A stretch of 64,000 nucleotides of DNA from Altererythrobacter sp. (lineage in GTDB: Bacteria; Pseudomonadota; Alphaproteobacteria; Sphingomonadales; Sphingomonadaceae): the NCBI GenBank assembly GCA_031178065.1, contig JAPSJS010000004.1, positions 39,831-103,830 on the forward strand, in the 5' to 3' direction. Shown one piece after another: positions 39,991-50,379 of this stretch. The translations under genes were made by a program, and so were the position numbers. Positions within the stretch are counted from its first letter, which is position 1, and the number at the start of each line of letters is the position of its first letter. Below the pieces are notes generated by a model. The model was not told the origin of the DNA. It saw only the letters and a program-made list of their open reading frames with translations, and made no database searches.

Positions 39991-40985
39991 GGTTCGATCG
40001 CAGAACCGCCTTGATGGGCGGCGTGGCGCTGGGCCTGGCGTCGCGCGCAGCGGGCCAGACCGCTGCCCCCGCAACGCTCGCTTCGCCTCATCTGACTTTT
40101 CCCGACCCTACGGAGACGATCGATCTGTGGCCGACGGGCGCGCCGGGGGCGCCCGAGACGCTGCCGGTGGAGACGGTGAAGGAGCGGAGCACCGATCCAG
40201 CGTTCAACGACCGCTACGTCTTCGGCATCTCGCGGCCGCGTCTCGCCGTCTTCCGCCCGGAACGCCCGAACGGCGCCGCCGTCATGATCTCGCCCGGCGG
40301 CGGCTACAGCTGGGTGGTGGTCGACAAGGAAGGCTACGAGATGGCCCGCTGGCTGAACGGGCGCGGCATCACGGTCTTCGTGCTGTTCTACAGGCTGCCG
40401 CACGAGGGCTGGGCTGCGGGGCCGGACGTGGCCCTGTCGGATGCGCAGCGCGCCATGCGCGTGATCCGGCATCGCGCCGACGCTTACGGGCTCGATCCGA
40501 AGCGCGTGGCGGCGATGGGCTTTTCCGCGGGGGGCCACTTGTGCGCCGACCTGATGACCCGCTTCGAGGCCAGGGTCTATGACCCCGTCGATGCAGCCGA
40601 CCGCCTCTCCGCCCGCCCGGATGCCGCCGCGCCGATCTATCCGGTCGTCTCGATGACCGCCCCCACGGCCCACGCCGGGTCGCGCAAGAACCTGATCGGC
40701 GAGACGGCATCTCCGGAACTCGAGCGGGCCCACACACCCAGCTTCAACGTGCCCGCCAACGCACCGCCCGCTTTCCTGCTCCACGCGGAAGACGACGACT
40801 CGGTGGTCGTCGAGAACACGCTGATGCTCCGCGCCGCGCTGCGCGAGCGGAACATCGCCACCGAGACGCATCTCTACGCCGACGGAGAGCACGGTTTCGG
40901 TCTCCGGCTTGCGAAAGGAAAGACGGTCGAGGGCTGGGAGCACCTCTTCCACCGCTGGGGCCAGGGGCAGGGGCTGTGGGCATGA
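39987..40985 (+). CDS. Alpha/beta hydrolase (acetyl esterase-like), Tat-like signal
   Basis: MRFDRRTALMGGVALGLA; MISPGGGYSWVVVDKEG, AMGFSAGGHLCADL, HAEDDDSVVVENTL. Confidence 0.88.
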   Translation: MRFDRRTALMGGVALGLASRAAGQTAAPATLASPHLTFPDPTETIDLWPTGAPGAPETLPVETVKERSTDPAFNDRYVFGISRPRLAVFRPERPNGAAVMISPGGGYSWVVVDKEGYEMARWLNGRGITVFVLFYRLPHEGWAAGPDVALSDAQRAMRVIRHRADAYGLDPKRVAAMGFSAGGHLCADLMTRFEARVYDPVDAADRLSARPDAAAPIYPVVSMTAPTAHAGSRKNLIGETASPELERAHTPSFNVPANAPPAFLLHAEDDDSVVVENTLMLRAALRERNIATETHLYADGEHGFGLRLAKGKTVEGWEHLFHRWGQGQGLWA

Positions 40986-42541
40986 TCTATCGTCTGTTCT
41001 GCGCGCTCACGCTGATCCTGACCGCCGTGCCGCAGGCGCAGGCGCAGAGCAGCGACGAGATCGAACAGACCATGAAGCGCGCGACGCAGTTCATGGTCGA
41101 GGAAGCTTCGACCAATGGCGGCTATGTCTGGTCTTATCTGCCTGACATGTCCCGCCGCTGGGGCGAGCTCGAAGCGAAACCGAGCATGATCTGGGTGCAG
41201 CCACCGGGCACCGCGACCATGGGGCACCTGTTCCTCGACGCCTACCATGCCACAGGCGACGAATACTATTACCAGGCGGCGGAGAAGGCTGCCGCGGCGC
41301 TCATCTGGGGCCAGCACCGTAGCGGCGGCTGGAACTACTTCATCGATTTCGCCGGCCCTGCTTCGACCCGCCACTGGTACGAGACGGTCGGCCGGAATGC
41401 CTGGCGGATGGAGGAATTCCAGCACTACGCCGACAACGCGACCTTCGACGATGCGGGCACCTCCGAGGCGATGCAGTTCCTCCTGCGCCTCTACGTCGAA
41501 AAGCTGGAGCCGAAATACCGCCCGGCGCTCGACAAGGCGATCGGATTCGTTCTGGAGAGCCAGTATCCGATCGGCGGCTGGCCCCAACGCTGGCCATACG
41601 ACCCCGAGTATCCCGAATACGCCCGCTACATCACGTTCAACGACGACGTGGCGGCGGAGAACATCAAGTTCCTGCTCATGGTTCACCAGACGCTCGGGGA
41701 CCCGCGTGTGGTGGGGCCGGTCATCCGGGCGATGAACGCCTTCGTGGTGACGCAGCTCGGGGCGCCGCAGCCGGGCTGGGCGCTGCAATATACGCTCGAT
41801 CTGAAGCCTGCGGCTGCGCGAACTTACGAACCCAATGCGCTCCACACGGGCACGACGGCGGCTAACGTGCGGCAGCTCATGGACTTCTACCGGATGACCG
41901 GCGAGACCAAGTTCCTCGCCCGCATTTCGGAGGCGCTGGACTGGCTGGAGTCGGTGCGCCTGCCGCAAGGGCAGGGAAGCGGCGACCGCCATTTCCCGAC
42001 CTTCATCGAACTCGGCACCAACCGGCCGATCTATGTCCACCGCCGCGGCTCGAATGTCGTGAACGGGGAATATTACTGGGATTACAGCCCCGACGCGCCG
42101 CTCGGTCACTATTCGGCCTATCGCGCAATCGATGTTGCGGCGCTGCGGCGGGAGTATGAGGCGCTGAAGGCCCTGCCGCCGGAGGAGGCCGTCCGCGGTT
42201 CGCCGCTTCGCGCGACAGGGAAGACACCGCTTCCGCGCTATTTCGTGGTGGATCTCGAAACCGGCTCCGATCTCAACGCGCAGGGCGGGGCCGAGCCCGA
42301 CGATCTCGTCCGCACGCTGAACGAGGACGGCTGGTGGCCCACGCCGCTTCGGGCGACGAGCAACCCCTACCGGGGTGACGGCCCTGCCGAACCGGCGCCC
42401 GGCGACTTCCGGTCGACCCATGTGGGCGATGCGACCGATACTTCGCCCTACACCACCGACACGCTCGTCATCGGCATTTCGACCGCGACCTATATCGCCA
42501 ACATGAGCCGCCTTATCGAGGCGCTGGTTTCGGACCGGTGA
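40982..42541 (+). CDS. Pectate lyase family 10-like
   Basis: GGYVWSYLPDMSRRWGE, PPGTATMGHLFLDAYHATGDEYYYQAAEKAAAALIWGQHRSGGWNYFIDF, QYPIGGWPQRWPYDPEYPEYARYITFNDDVAAENIKFLL. Confidence 0.88.
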   Translation: MIYRLFCALTLILTAVPQAQAQSSDEIEQTMKRATQFMVEEASTNGGYVWSYLPDMSRRWGELEAKPSMIWVQPPGTATMGHLFLDAYHATGDEYYYQAAEKAAAALIWGQHRSGGWNYFIDFAGPASTRHWYETVGRNAWRMEEFQHYADNATFDDAGTSEAMQFLLRLYVEKLEPKYRPALDKAIGFVLESQYPIGGWPQRWPYDPEYPEYARYITFNDDVAAENIKFLLMVHQTLGDPRVVGPVIRAMNAFVVTQLGAPQPGWALQYTLDLKPAAARTYEPNALHTGTTAANVRQLMDFYRMTGETKFLARISEALDWLESVRLPQGQGSGDRHFPTFIELGTNRPIYVHRRGSNVVNGEYYWDYSPDAPLGHYSAYRAIDVAALRREYEALKALPPEEAVRGSPLRATGKTPLPRYFVVDLETGSDLNAQGGAEPDDLVRTLNEDGWWPTPLRATSNPYRGDGPAEPAPGDFRSTHVGDATDTSPYTTDTLVIGISTATYIANMSRLIEALVSDR

Positions 42542-42548
42542 GGCTGGC

Positions 42549-44030
42549 ATGACCTTGCGCCTGGGCGAGTCCACGGTCGAGCACCTGCCGGGCGACGTCG
42601 AACGGCCGGCGTACGATCGCGCCGCCATGCGGAGGGGTGTCGTTCACCTCGGCATCGGCGCCTTCCACCGCGCTCATCAGGCTGCGGTCTTCGACGATCT
42701 CCTCGGGCGCGGCGACATGCGGTGGGGCGTCCGCGCCGCTTCGTTTCGCTCGCCGGCGACACGCGATGCCATGGCGCCGCAGGACGGGCTCTACAGCCTC
42801 GTCGTGCGCGACGGGGCCGAGGAGCGGGTGCGCGTCATCGGCGCAGTCGCGGACGTGCTCCTGGCGCCTGAGAATCCCTCTGAACTCGTCAAGGCGCTAG
42901 CGGCACCAGAAACCCATCTCGTGACCCTGACGGTGACCGAGAAGGGCTACAAGCTCGATCCGGCGACCGGCGCACTGATCGAGGCGGACAGCGACTTGGC
43001 TTCGGACCTTGCCGTTCTTCACGCTCCGAAAACGGCGCCGGGGTTCCTCGTCGCCGCTCTCGCCCTGCGACGGGAGCGAGGGCTGGCGCCCTTCACGGCG
43101 ATCTCGTGCGATAATCTTCCCGAGAACGGCCGGCGGCTCGAGGCAGCGGTGCTCGCCATGGCCGGACGCCGCGACCCGGTGCTCCGCGATTGGATTGCCG
43201 AGAAGGGCGCCTTTCCGCAGACCATGGTCGACCGCATCGTGCCGGCGACCGACGCGGCGGACATCGAGCGGCTGGCTGCCCGGACCGGGCTGCTCGACCG
43301 CGCGATGGTCAAGACCGAGCCGTTCACGCAGTGGGTGATCGAAGACCGTTTCGCAGGCGAGCGGCCCGACTTTGAAGCGGTGGGCGTTCAGGTGACTGCC
43401 GATGTCGCGCCCTGGGAGACGGCCAAGCTCCGCCTCCTCAACGGTGCGCATTCGGGCATCGCCTATCTCGGCGCGCTGGCGGGGATCGAGTTCGTCGATC
43501 GGTTCGTGATGGCAGACACCGGCTCTGCCTTCGTCGAGGCGCTGTGGGATGAGGCTGAGGCCACGCTCGCGCCGCCCGCGGAGCTCGACATTGCGGCTTA
43601 TCGCCGGGCGCTCATGGCGCGCTTCGCCAACGCCGCGCTCGGGCACCGGACCCGCCAGATTGCGATGGACGGATCCCAGAAGCTGCCGCAGCGACTGGTC
43701 GCCTCGCTCGTCGCGCGGCAGGACAGGGGGCTCGCCTCGCCGATGACGAGCCTCGCGATCGCTGCCTGGATGCGCTGGCAGGCGGGGCGCTGCGACGATG
43801 GTACCCGCCACGCGGTCGACGATCCGCTCGCCGATCGCACCGCCGCGATCTGGGCTGCCGCTGCCGATCCTGACGACGCGGCGCGCCGTCTGTTGGCAAT
43901 CGAGGCAATCTTTCCGCCGGCGCTCGCCGGAAGCCCTGCGGCGGACGAGATCGCCGGCTGGCTCGGGGAGCTGGTTCGGAATGGCGCTGCCGCGACTCTT
44001 GCGGCGGCAGTCCGCGATCAGCGGCCGTAG
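42549..44030 (+). CDS. Mannitol dehydrogenase family protein (tagaturonate/fructuronate reductase-type)
   Basis: [78 protein letters not shown]. Confidence 0.9.
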   Translation: MTLRLGESTVEHLPGDVERPAYDRAAMRRGVVHLGIGAFHRAHQAAVFDDLLGRGDMRWGVRAASFRSPATRDAMAPQDGLYSLVVRDGAEERVRVIGAVADVLLAPENPSELVKALAAPETHLVTLTVTEKGYKLDPATGALIEADSDLASDLAVLHAPKTAPGFLVAALALRRERGLAPFTAISCDNLPENGRRLEAAVLAMAGRRDPVLRDWIAEKGAFPQTMVDRIVPATDAADIERLAARTGLLDRAMVKTEPFTQWVIEDRFAGERPDFEAVGVQVTADVAPWETAKLRLLNGAHSGIAYLGALAGIEFVDRFVMADTGSAFVEALWDEAEATLAPPAELDIAAYRRALMARFANAALGHRTRQIAMDGSQKLPQRLVASLVARQDRGLASPMTSLAIAAWMRWQAGRCDDGTRHAVDDPLADRTAAIWAAAADPDDAARRLLAIEAIFPPALAGSPAADEIAGWLGELVRNGAAATLAAAVRDQRP

Positions 44031-45277
44031 CGGGAGAGGCCGAGCCCGTCGGGGTCGATCGGCGGGGTCTCACCGCCCACCACGGCCGAGATCAGGCGGC
44101 CCGACCCACAGGCCATAGTCCAGCCCAGCGTGCCGTGGCCGGTGTTGAGGAACAGGTTCGGCACGGGTGTTGCGCCCACGACAGGCGTGCTGTCGGGCGT
44201 CATCGGGCGCAGCCCGCTCCAGAAGTTTGAAGGAGCTTCGTTGGCCGCGGCACCGGGAAACAGGTCGTTGAGCGAATGGCGCAAGGTCGCCTCGCGCCGC
44301 GGGTGCAGCGCGCGGTCGAAGCCCGCGAGTTCGGCCATTCCGCCGACCCGGATGCGGTCGCCGAGCCGGGTGATCGCGATCTTGTAGCTCTCGTCGAGCA
44401 GGGTCGAGACCGGCGCGCGCGCCGCGTCGGCCACGGGCAGCGTGATCGAATAGCCCTTTACCGGATAGACCGGCAGACGGAGACCGAGCGGGCGCAGCAG
44501 CGCGGGCGAATGGCTGGCGAGGGCGACGACATAGGCATCGCCGTGTACAACACCGCGCTCGGTGCGGACGCCCGTAACGCGGTCGCCATCCCGCTCCAGA
44601 GCCTCGATCGTCGTGCCGTACTGCATGTCCACGCCCATGCCTGGAAGCCGCTCGGCAAGCAGGCGGGTGAACACGTGGCAGTCGCCTGTCTCGTCGCCCG
44701 GCAGGCGCAGGCCGCCCATGAAGCGCTCACGCGAGACGGAAAGACCCGGTTCGGCGCCGACGCAGCCGTCGCGGTTGAGCAACTCGTATGCGACCCCGTA
44801 CTGCTCCAGCACGGCAATGTCGCTCACGCTCGCATCGAGTTGCTTCTGCGTGCGGAAGAGCTGAAGCGTCCCCAGCGAACGCTGATCGTAGTCCAGGCCG
44901 AGCTTGCCGCGCAGCGCGATCAGCTCGTCCCGGCTGAACTCGGCAAGACGGACCATGCGGCTCTTGTTGAGCGCGTAGCGTGCGGTCGTGCAGTTGCGCA
45001 GCATCGCCATGACCCAGCGCAGCATGGCCATGTCGAGCTGCGGCTGCAGGATTAGCGGGGCATGCTTCATCAGCAGCCAGCGCAGCGCCTTCACCGGAAT
45101 GCCGGGTGCCGCCCAGGGGGAGGCGTAGCCAGGCGAGATCTCGCCTGCATTGGCGAAGCTGGTTTCCAGCGCCGGCCCGGGCTGGCGGTCGATCAGCACG
45201 ACCTCGTGCCCCGCCTCGGCCAGATAATAGGCCGAGGTCACGCCGACCACGCCGGCGCCCAGAACGATTACTCTCAT
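44018..45277 (-). CDS. dadA: D-amino acid dehydrogenase
   Basis: [103 protein letters not shown]. Confidence 0.95.
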   Translation of the reverse strand: MRVIVLGAGVVGVTSAYYLAEAGHEVVLIDRQPGPALETSFANAGEISPGYASPWAAPGIPVKALRWLLMKHAPLILQPQLDMAMLRWVMAMLRNCTTARYALNKSRMVRLAEFSRDELIALRGKLGLDYDQRSLGTLQLFRTQKQLDASVSDIAVLEQYGVAYELLNRDGCVGAEPGLSVSRERFMGGLRLPGDETGDCHVFTRLLAERLPGMGVDMQYGTTIEALERDGDRVTGVRTERGVVHGDAYVVALASHSPALLRPLGLRLPVYPVKGYSITLPVADAARAPVSTLLDESYKIAITRLGDRIRVGGMAELAGFDRALHPRREATLRHSLNDLFPGAAANEAPSNFWSGLRPMTPDSTPVVGATPVPNLFLNTGHGTLGWTMACGSGRLISAVVGGETPPIDPDGLGLSRYGR

Positions 45278-46419
45278 CGATGGTCCCCTGGCGCCCGCAC
45301 CCGTGCGGCGCCGCTTTCGAGATAGATGCGCGCATGCCGCGCGCCCAACTGCGTCAGAATTTCGTAGGCGATCGTCCCCGCATCGCGCGCAACTTGATCG
45401 AGGGACTGCGAAGGGCCGATCAGCTCGACGAAGTCGCCCTCGTGCAATGCTTCCTCGGGCAGCGCGCTGATGTCGACGGTCGTGCTGTCCATCGATACGC
45501 GTCCGACGATCGGAAGCCGCATGCCGCCGTGCCAGGCAGCGCCGACGCCGCCGAGACAGCGCGGCCAGCCGTCCGCATAACCGATGGCGATCGTCGCCAG
45601 CCGCTGCCGCGCCGCCGCGATGTGCTCGAAGCCGTAGCCGACGCCGGTACCCGCCTCGATCGTGCGGATCTGGAGGATGCGCGCATCGAGCCGGACGACG
45701 GGCCGCAGTCCCTCGGCAAGAGGGCCCGGATCGACTCCGAACAGGGCGACACCTGGACGCGCGAGGTCGCCGTGAAACTCACCGCCGAGGAATGCGCCAC
45801 CGCTGTTCGCAATCGATGCCGGAACGCCGGGAAAATGCGCGTGGACCGCGCGAAAGCGCGCGAGCTGCTCCGCGTTGGCGGCGCGCGCCGGTTCGTCGGC
45901 ACAGGCGAGATGGCTCATGACGAGGCGAAGATCGACTTCGCGCGCGAATGCCGGATGACTCGCCAGATCGATCGCCTCGACGGGTGGCAGGCCGAGGCGC
46001 GACATGCCGCTGTCGACTTGCAGCGCCGCCGGAAGCGGTCGGCCCTTTGCGCGGGCAAGGGTGCGCCAGCGTTCGACCTGCGTCGCGGAATTCAGAACCG
46101 GCACGAAACCAGGCTCGGCGCAAAGTGCCTCGCTTCCCGGATCGATGCCGTTGAGGATGATGATCTCGGCGTCACTGCCGAGAACCTGTGCGAGCGGGCC
46201 CGCCTCGCAAAGCTGGGCGACGAAGAACGTGCGGCAGCCCTCCCGATACAGGGCCGGGCCAACCATCGCCACGCCCAGGCCGTAGGCGTTCGCCTTGACG
46301 ACGGCACCGCAGCGCGCCGGTGCAATACGCCCGGCAATCGTGCGGTAATTGGCGCGGATGGCGTCGAGATCGACGCTCAACCGGCTCGAGAATGCGTCGA
46401 TGGTGATTGGTGATGGCAT
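45274..46419 (-). CDS. dadX: Alanine racemase
   Basis: [56 protein letters not shown]. Confidence 0.93.
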   Translation of the reverse strand: MPSPITIDAFSSRLSVDLDAIRANYRTIAGRIAPARCGAVVKANAYGLGVAMVGPALYREGCRTFFVAQLCEAGPLAQVLGSDAEIIILNGIDPGSEALCAEPGFVPVLNSATQVERWRTLARAKGRPLPAALQVDSGMSRLGLPPVEAIDLASHPAFAREVDLRLVMSHLACADEPARAANAEQLARFRAVHAHFPGVPASIANSGGAFLGGEFHGDLARPGVALFGVDPGPLAEGLRPVVRLDARILQIRTIEAGTGVGYGFEHIAAARQRLATIAIGYADGWPRCLGGVGAAWHGGMRLPIVGRVSMDSTTVDISALPEEALHEGDFVELIGPSQSLDQVARDAGTIAYEILTQLGARHARIYLESGAARVRAPGDHR

Positions 46420-46494
46420 TCCTGGCTCCTGCGGCGGGAATACTGCATATCCTGCTCAACGTTTCGCCAATCTGGTATATTAAGCGCTATAAAC

Positions 46495-46510
46495 TGCCGT
46501 ATGGACGGCA
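46495..46510. promoter_or_regulatory. Imperfect palindrome TGCCGTATGGACGGCA, candidate Lrp-type site
   Basis: Between divergent dadX and the Lrp/AsnC gene. Confidence 0.45.
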
Positions 46511-46538
46511 TTATCTGCCAGATGATGGAACATTCTGC

Positions 46539-46985
46539 ATGAAAGCTATCGACGACGCCGACCGCCGGATCCTCAACGGCCTGCGACTCGACGCGCGGAT
46601 TACCAACAGCGCGCTAGCCGCAGAGGTCGGCCTGTCGCCGTCCGCATGCCTGCGGCGCGTGAAGCTGCTCGAAGCATCCGGTGTGATCCGGGGCTACACC
46701 GCGATCGTCTCCGGCACGGGGCCGGACGAGGGGACGATCGCCATCGTCGAAATCGAACTGGAGCGGCAGACCGAGGAATATCTGGTCCGCTTCGAAGCCG
46801 CCCTGCGCCGCCATCCGGAGGTTCAGGAGTGGTATCTGATGACCGGCAACGGCGACTATATCCTGCGCGTCCAGATTGCCGGGATCGACGATTACGGTGA
46901 GTTCCACCGTGACGTCCTCTCCCGCCTGCCGGGGGTCTCGCGCATCACCTCGAGCTTCGCCATGCGCAGCCATCGCCGGCGGTAG
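46539..46985 (+). CDS. Lrp/AsnC family transcriptional regulator
   Basis: IDDADRRILNGLRLDARITNSALAAEVGLSPSACLRRVKLLEASGVIRGYTAIV. Confidence 0.93.
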   Translation: MKAIDDADRRILNGLRLDARITNSALAAEVGLSPSACLRRVKLLEASGVIRGYTAIVSGTGPDEGTIAIVEIELERQTEEYLVRFEAALRRHPEVQEWYLMTGNGDYILRVQIAGIDDYGEFHRDVLSRLPGVSRITSSFAMRSHRRR

Positions 46986-47056
46986 ATGGCGCAGCGGTCA
47001 ACTCACGGAACGTGAACGCGTAACCAGTCGTTGGCAGATTGTTTGAGGAGGCCGTC

Positions 47057-47431
47057 ATGCCGGAGATCGGGCGCACCCGCTGGGCCATTGCGGAAGGCTA
47101 CATCCCGGGCGAGAGCAGTTTCGACGATCCTGCGCTCGTTTCCCATGAAACCGCCTGCATCCTGAACGCCGGCGACCGGGAGGCGAGGGTCGAAATCACA
47201 CTCTATTTCACTGACCGCGATCCCGCGGGACCTTACCGGGTCACGGTTCCTCCCCGGCGAACGCTGCACCTGCGCTTCAACGATCTCGAGGATCCCGAAT
47301 CCGTTCCGCGCGACACCGACTACGCCTCGGTCATCGAAGCGGATGTACCGATTGTTGTGCAGCATTCGCGGCTGGACTCGCGCAAGAGCGAAGTCGCGCT
47401 GCTGACGACCATCGCCTATTCGGAGCGCTGA
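47057..47431 (+). CDS. Anabaena sensory rhodopsin transducer (ASRT) family protein
   Basis: IGRTRWAIAEGYIPGESSFDDPALVSHETACILNAGDREARVEITLYFTDRDPAGPYRVTVPPRRTLHLRFNDL...VPIVVQHSRLDSRKSEVALLTTIAYSE. Confidence 0.9.
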   Translation: MPEIGRTRWAIAEGYIPGESSFDDPALVSHETACILNAGDREARVEITLYFTDRDPAGPYRVTVPPRRTLHLRFNDLEDPESVPRDTDYASVIEADVPIVVQHSRLDSRKSEVALLTTIAYSER

Positions 47432-47446
47432 CGCCTCGCTCCACGA

Positions 47447-48604
47447 TCAGCCGAGAATGGCGACGCTGCGCAGGATCAGGCGGACCAGCTCGGTCTGGCG
47501 GCTGACGCCGACTTTGGCGAAAATCCGCTTCGAGTAGGAGCGCACGGTGCTTTCGGTCAGGCCCAGTTCCTCGGCCGCTTCGGTCAGCGAGAACCCTTGC
47601 GTGAGCAGGGCGGCGAGGCCGGCTTCGGACGGCGATAGATCGAACAGCGCGGCTATCAACTGCTCGAACGTGGCGCCGGGAGCCGGATCGGTCGCATAGA
47701 CGATCGCGCCGGGGCTGGCGTCGATCGGCGCCGCACGTTCCCGCTCGATCGCGCGCACGAGAATGCCCAGGCCCTCGTTGGCCGGATCGGCGCAGCGGAA
47801 GGCACGGACGAGACCGGCGCCCGTGCTCTCGATCCGGCTCAGCAGCGCCTCCTTCACGATCCGCTCGAACTTGCGCGAGTCCGTCCGCCCGCCCACCGCC
47901 AGGTGCCGGTCGGCGAGACGGAAGGTCTCTCCGCGGTCGATCTTCGCCTCCGCCGCCTTGTTCATCCGCAGCACGCGGCCGCGGCCGTCGAGGATGAAGG
48001 TCGCGATGGTGAGGCGGTCGAGCGTGGAGGTGAGCACGCCGATTTGGCTCTCGTCGCGCTGGATGCGCGAGAACAGCTCCAGCGCGATCTGCACATGCGG
48101 CCGCAGCGCGGCCATCAGCGCCTTGTGGCGGGCAGTGAAACGGAAGCTTTCGGAATGCGCGACCAGCCCGAGGTTGCACTCGATCCCACCGGGCTCTGCG
48201 ACATACATGCCGAGCGCCTGCGCGATGCCGTAAGGCTTCATGATCTCCAGGTAGAACTCGTCGCGCTCAAGCCCTTCGCGCGGGGCGACTTCCTCGAGCA
48301 GGAGGATCTCGCCAGTGCGCTTCAGGGCGTTGCTCATGGGGTCGAGGTCGCCGAGTGCCGCCTGGCGCGAGTGGATCGTGCGCGCCACTACCGGATCGAC
48401 CGCCGGGGGTTCCGCCCACAGCGTGACCGAGGCGAGGCCCTTGCGGCTGAGCTGGAGCGAGATCGCCGCGTTGTCGCACCCTGCCGTCTCCGCCAGCGCG
48501 CGCAGGAAGGCGCGCCAGGGTTCGAGCTCGATCGGGCCGCGATAGAGCGTCGCCAGCAGCTCGGGATCGAGTGCCATGGTTTCGGCCTTTGCCCGCGCCG
48601 TCAT
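47447..48604 (-). CDS. LuxR-type HTH transcriptional regulator
   Basis: C-terminal LSPSEAGLAALLTQGFSLTEAAEELGLTESTVRSYSKRIFAKVGVSRQTELVRLIL; start ATG at 48604, within a longer ORF. Confidence 0.9.
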   Translation of the reverse strand: MTARAKAETMALDPELLATLYRGPIELEPWRAFLRALAETAGCDNAAISLQLSRKGLASVTLWAEPPAVDPVVARTIHSRQAALGDLDPMSNALKRTGEILLLEEVAPREGLERDEFYLEIMKPYGIAQALGMYVAEPGGIECNLGLVAHSESFRFTARHKALMAALRPHVQIALELFSRIQRDESQIGVLTSTLDRLTIATFILDGRGRVLRMNKAAEAKIDRGETFRLADRHLAVGGRTDSRKFERIVKEALLSRIESTGAGLVRAFRCADPANEGLGILVRAIERERAAPIDASPGAIVYATDPAPGATFEQLIAALFDLSPSEAGLAALLTQGFSLTEAAEELGLTESTVRSYSKRIFAKVGVSRQTELVRLILRSVAILG

Positions 48605-49356
48605 CCGCCACCGTCCTGTGCGAGGGCGAGAAACGCGGGGACCTCGCCCCCGCCGTGCAGCTCGATCGCCGCGCCGGAGACGTAGGCGGCCTCGGGCGAG
48701 GCGAGCCAGGCCACGCAGGCGGCAACGTCGTGCCCGCGCGCCATGCGCTTCATCGGCAGCGTGGCGCCGAGTCGCGCAACGCCTTCCGCGCCGCCGTAAT
48801 GCTCGACCTGATCGGGATTCTCGACCAGGCCGATCACGATCGCGTTGACCCGAACGTCTGGCCCCCATTCCATCGCCAGCCCCTTGGTCGCGCTGATCAG
48901 CCCGGCCTTGGCCGCGCCGTAAGCAACCGTGCCGGGCGCCGCGCGCAGGCCTGAGATGCTGGCGATGTTGACCACTAGACCGCCCGCATCGCGCAAGGCG
49001 CCATAGGCCGCACGTGCGAGGACGAGCGGCGCGGTCAGATTGAGGGCGATCACTTTCTCTAGCAGTTCGGGCGAAGAATCGACCACCGGCGCCGCCGGCG
49101 TTCCCCCGGCATTGTTGACCAGCAGGTCGAGACGCCCCAAGCGCTGCGTTGTCGTCGCCACGAGCGTTTCGACGGCGGCGGGATCGCGCACGTCGGTCGG
49201 CAGGAACAGCGCTTCCCTCCCTCCGGCGGCTACGGGCTCCGCGGGCGCACGGCGCGCGCAGACGGCGACCTGCCATCCGTCGGTGAGCAGCCGTTCGGCA
49301 ATCGCGCGTCCGATGCCGCGCGTTCCTCCGCTGATCAATGCGACGCGTTCGCTCAT
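48601..49356 (-). CDS. SDR family oxidoreductase
   Basis: VALISGGTRGIGRAIAERLL...NNAGGTPAAPVVD...YGAAKAGLISATKGLAMEWGPDVRVNAI. Confidence 0.9.
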   Translation of the reverse strand: MSERVALISGGTRGIGRAIAERLLTDGWQVAVCARRAPAEPVAAGGREALFLPTDVRDPAAVETLVATTTQRLGRLDLLVNNAGGTPAAPVVDSSPELLEKVIALNLTAPLVLARAAYGALRDAGGLVVNIASISGLRAAPGTVAYGAAKAGLISATKGLAMEWGPDVRVNAIVIGLVENPDQVEHYGGAEGVARLGATLPMKRMARGHDVAACVAWLASPEAAYVSGAAIELHGGGEVPAFLALAQDGGG

Positions 49357-49494
49357 GCCGTGGTTTCCATCCTCTCTGGCTTCGTCTGGAGCCTATCCCC
49401 GGGCACCGCAAGCCGCCGTCACCAAATGGGGGTATCGGCCGGTCGCCCTCAGCCGCATCTGTCGGTCCGGGAAGTGAGGATCGAACGACCGGTC

Positions 49495-50379
49495 ATGCTG
49501 ACGATTGACAAGACGATGGACGCCGCTGCGGTGGTCTCCCGGTTGCGGAGCGGCATGACGCTGGGGATCGGCGGCTGGGGCCCAAGGCGCAAGCCGATGG
49601 CGCTGGTGCGCGAGATCCTGCGTTCGGACCTCACCGACCTGACCCTGGTTTCGTACGGCGGCCCCGAAGTCGGCATGCTGTGCGCGGCGGGCAAGGTGAA
49701 GAAGCTGGTCTTCGCCTTCGTTTCACTCGACGAGATCCCACTCGAGCCCTGGTTCCGCAAGAGCCGCGAGGCCGGCGCGATCGAAGTGCTCGAACTCGAC
49801 GAGGGCATGTTTCAGTGGGGCCTCAAGGCCGCGGCGTACTCGGTGCCGTTTCTGCCGACGCGGGTCGGGCTCGGGACGGATCTCGTCGAGCTGGGCGAGC
49901 TCAAGACGGTCACCTCGCCCTACGGCGACGGCGAGGTCCTGGTCGCCATGCCTGCGCTGAAGCTCGATGCGGCCCTGATCCACGTCCACCGCGCCGACCG
50001 GCGCGGCAACGTCCAGGCGCTGGGGCCGGACACTTATTACGACGAGTGGTTCGCCAAGGCGGCGGACGAATGCTTCGTCTCCTGCGAGGAGCTGGTCGAT
50101 GCGATGGAGGTTTCCTACCCGCAGGACGTCATGGCCAACCTGTTCGAACGGTGCTTCGTGACCGGCGTTTCCGAGGCACCCGGCGGTGCGCATCCGACGA
50201 CCATGCCGCCTTCCTACGGGTGGGACATGGGCTGGCTGAAGAAATATGCCGCCGCCGCGAAGGATCCGGGCGACTGGAGCGCGGTCGCCGAATGGACGGT
50301 GGGCGCCAGCGAGGCCGATTATCTCGCCTCGGTCGGCGGGCAAGAGGGAGTAGCGGCGCTTCCGCTGCCGGTGTTCTGA
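49495..50379 (+). CDS. ipdA: IpdA-like CoA-transferase-family hydrolase subunit (steroid C/D-ring opening)
   Basis: RLRSGMTLGIGGWGPRRKPMALVREILRSDLTDLTLVSYGGPEVGMLCAAGKVKKL; adjacency to IpdB/EchA20/IpdC-like genes. Confidence 0.85.
   Translation: MLTIDKTMDAAAVVSRLRSGMTLGIGGWGPRRKPMALVREILRSDLTDLTLVSYGGPEVGMLCAAGKVKKLVFAFVSLDEIPLEPWFRKSREAGAIEVLELDEGMFQWGLKAAAYSVPFLPTRVGLGTDLVELGELKTVTSPYGDGEVLVAMPALKLDAALIHVHRADRRGNVQALGPDTYYDEWFAKAADECFVSCEELVDAMEVSYPQDVMANLFERCFVTGVSEAPGGAHPTTMPPSYGWDMGWLKKYAAAAKDPGDWSAVAEWTVGASEADYLASVGGQEGVAALPLPVF

Noticed and set aside
47447-49411. 654-aa single ORF on the reverse strand
   Set aside because: The LuxR regulator starts at 48604; the upstream part is out of frame with the SDR gene 48601..49356.
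49680-50378. N-terminal extension of the IpdB and EchA ORFs
   Set aside because: Arg/Gly-rich out-of-frame translation of ipdA; real starts are at 50379 and 51167.
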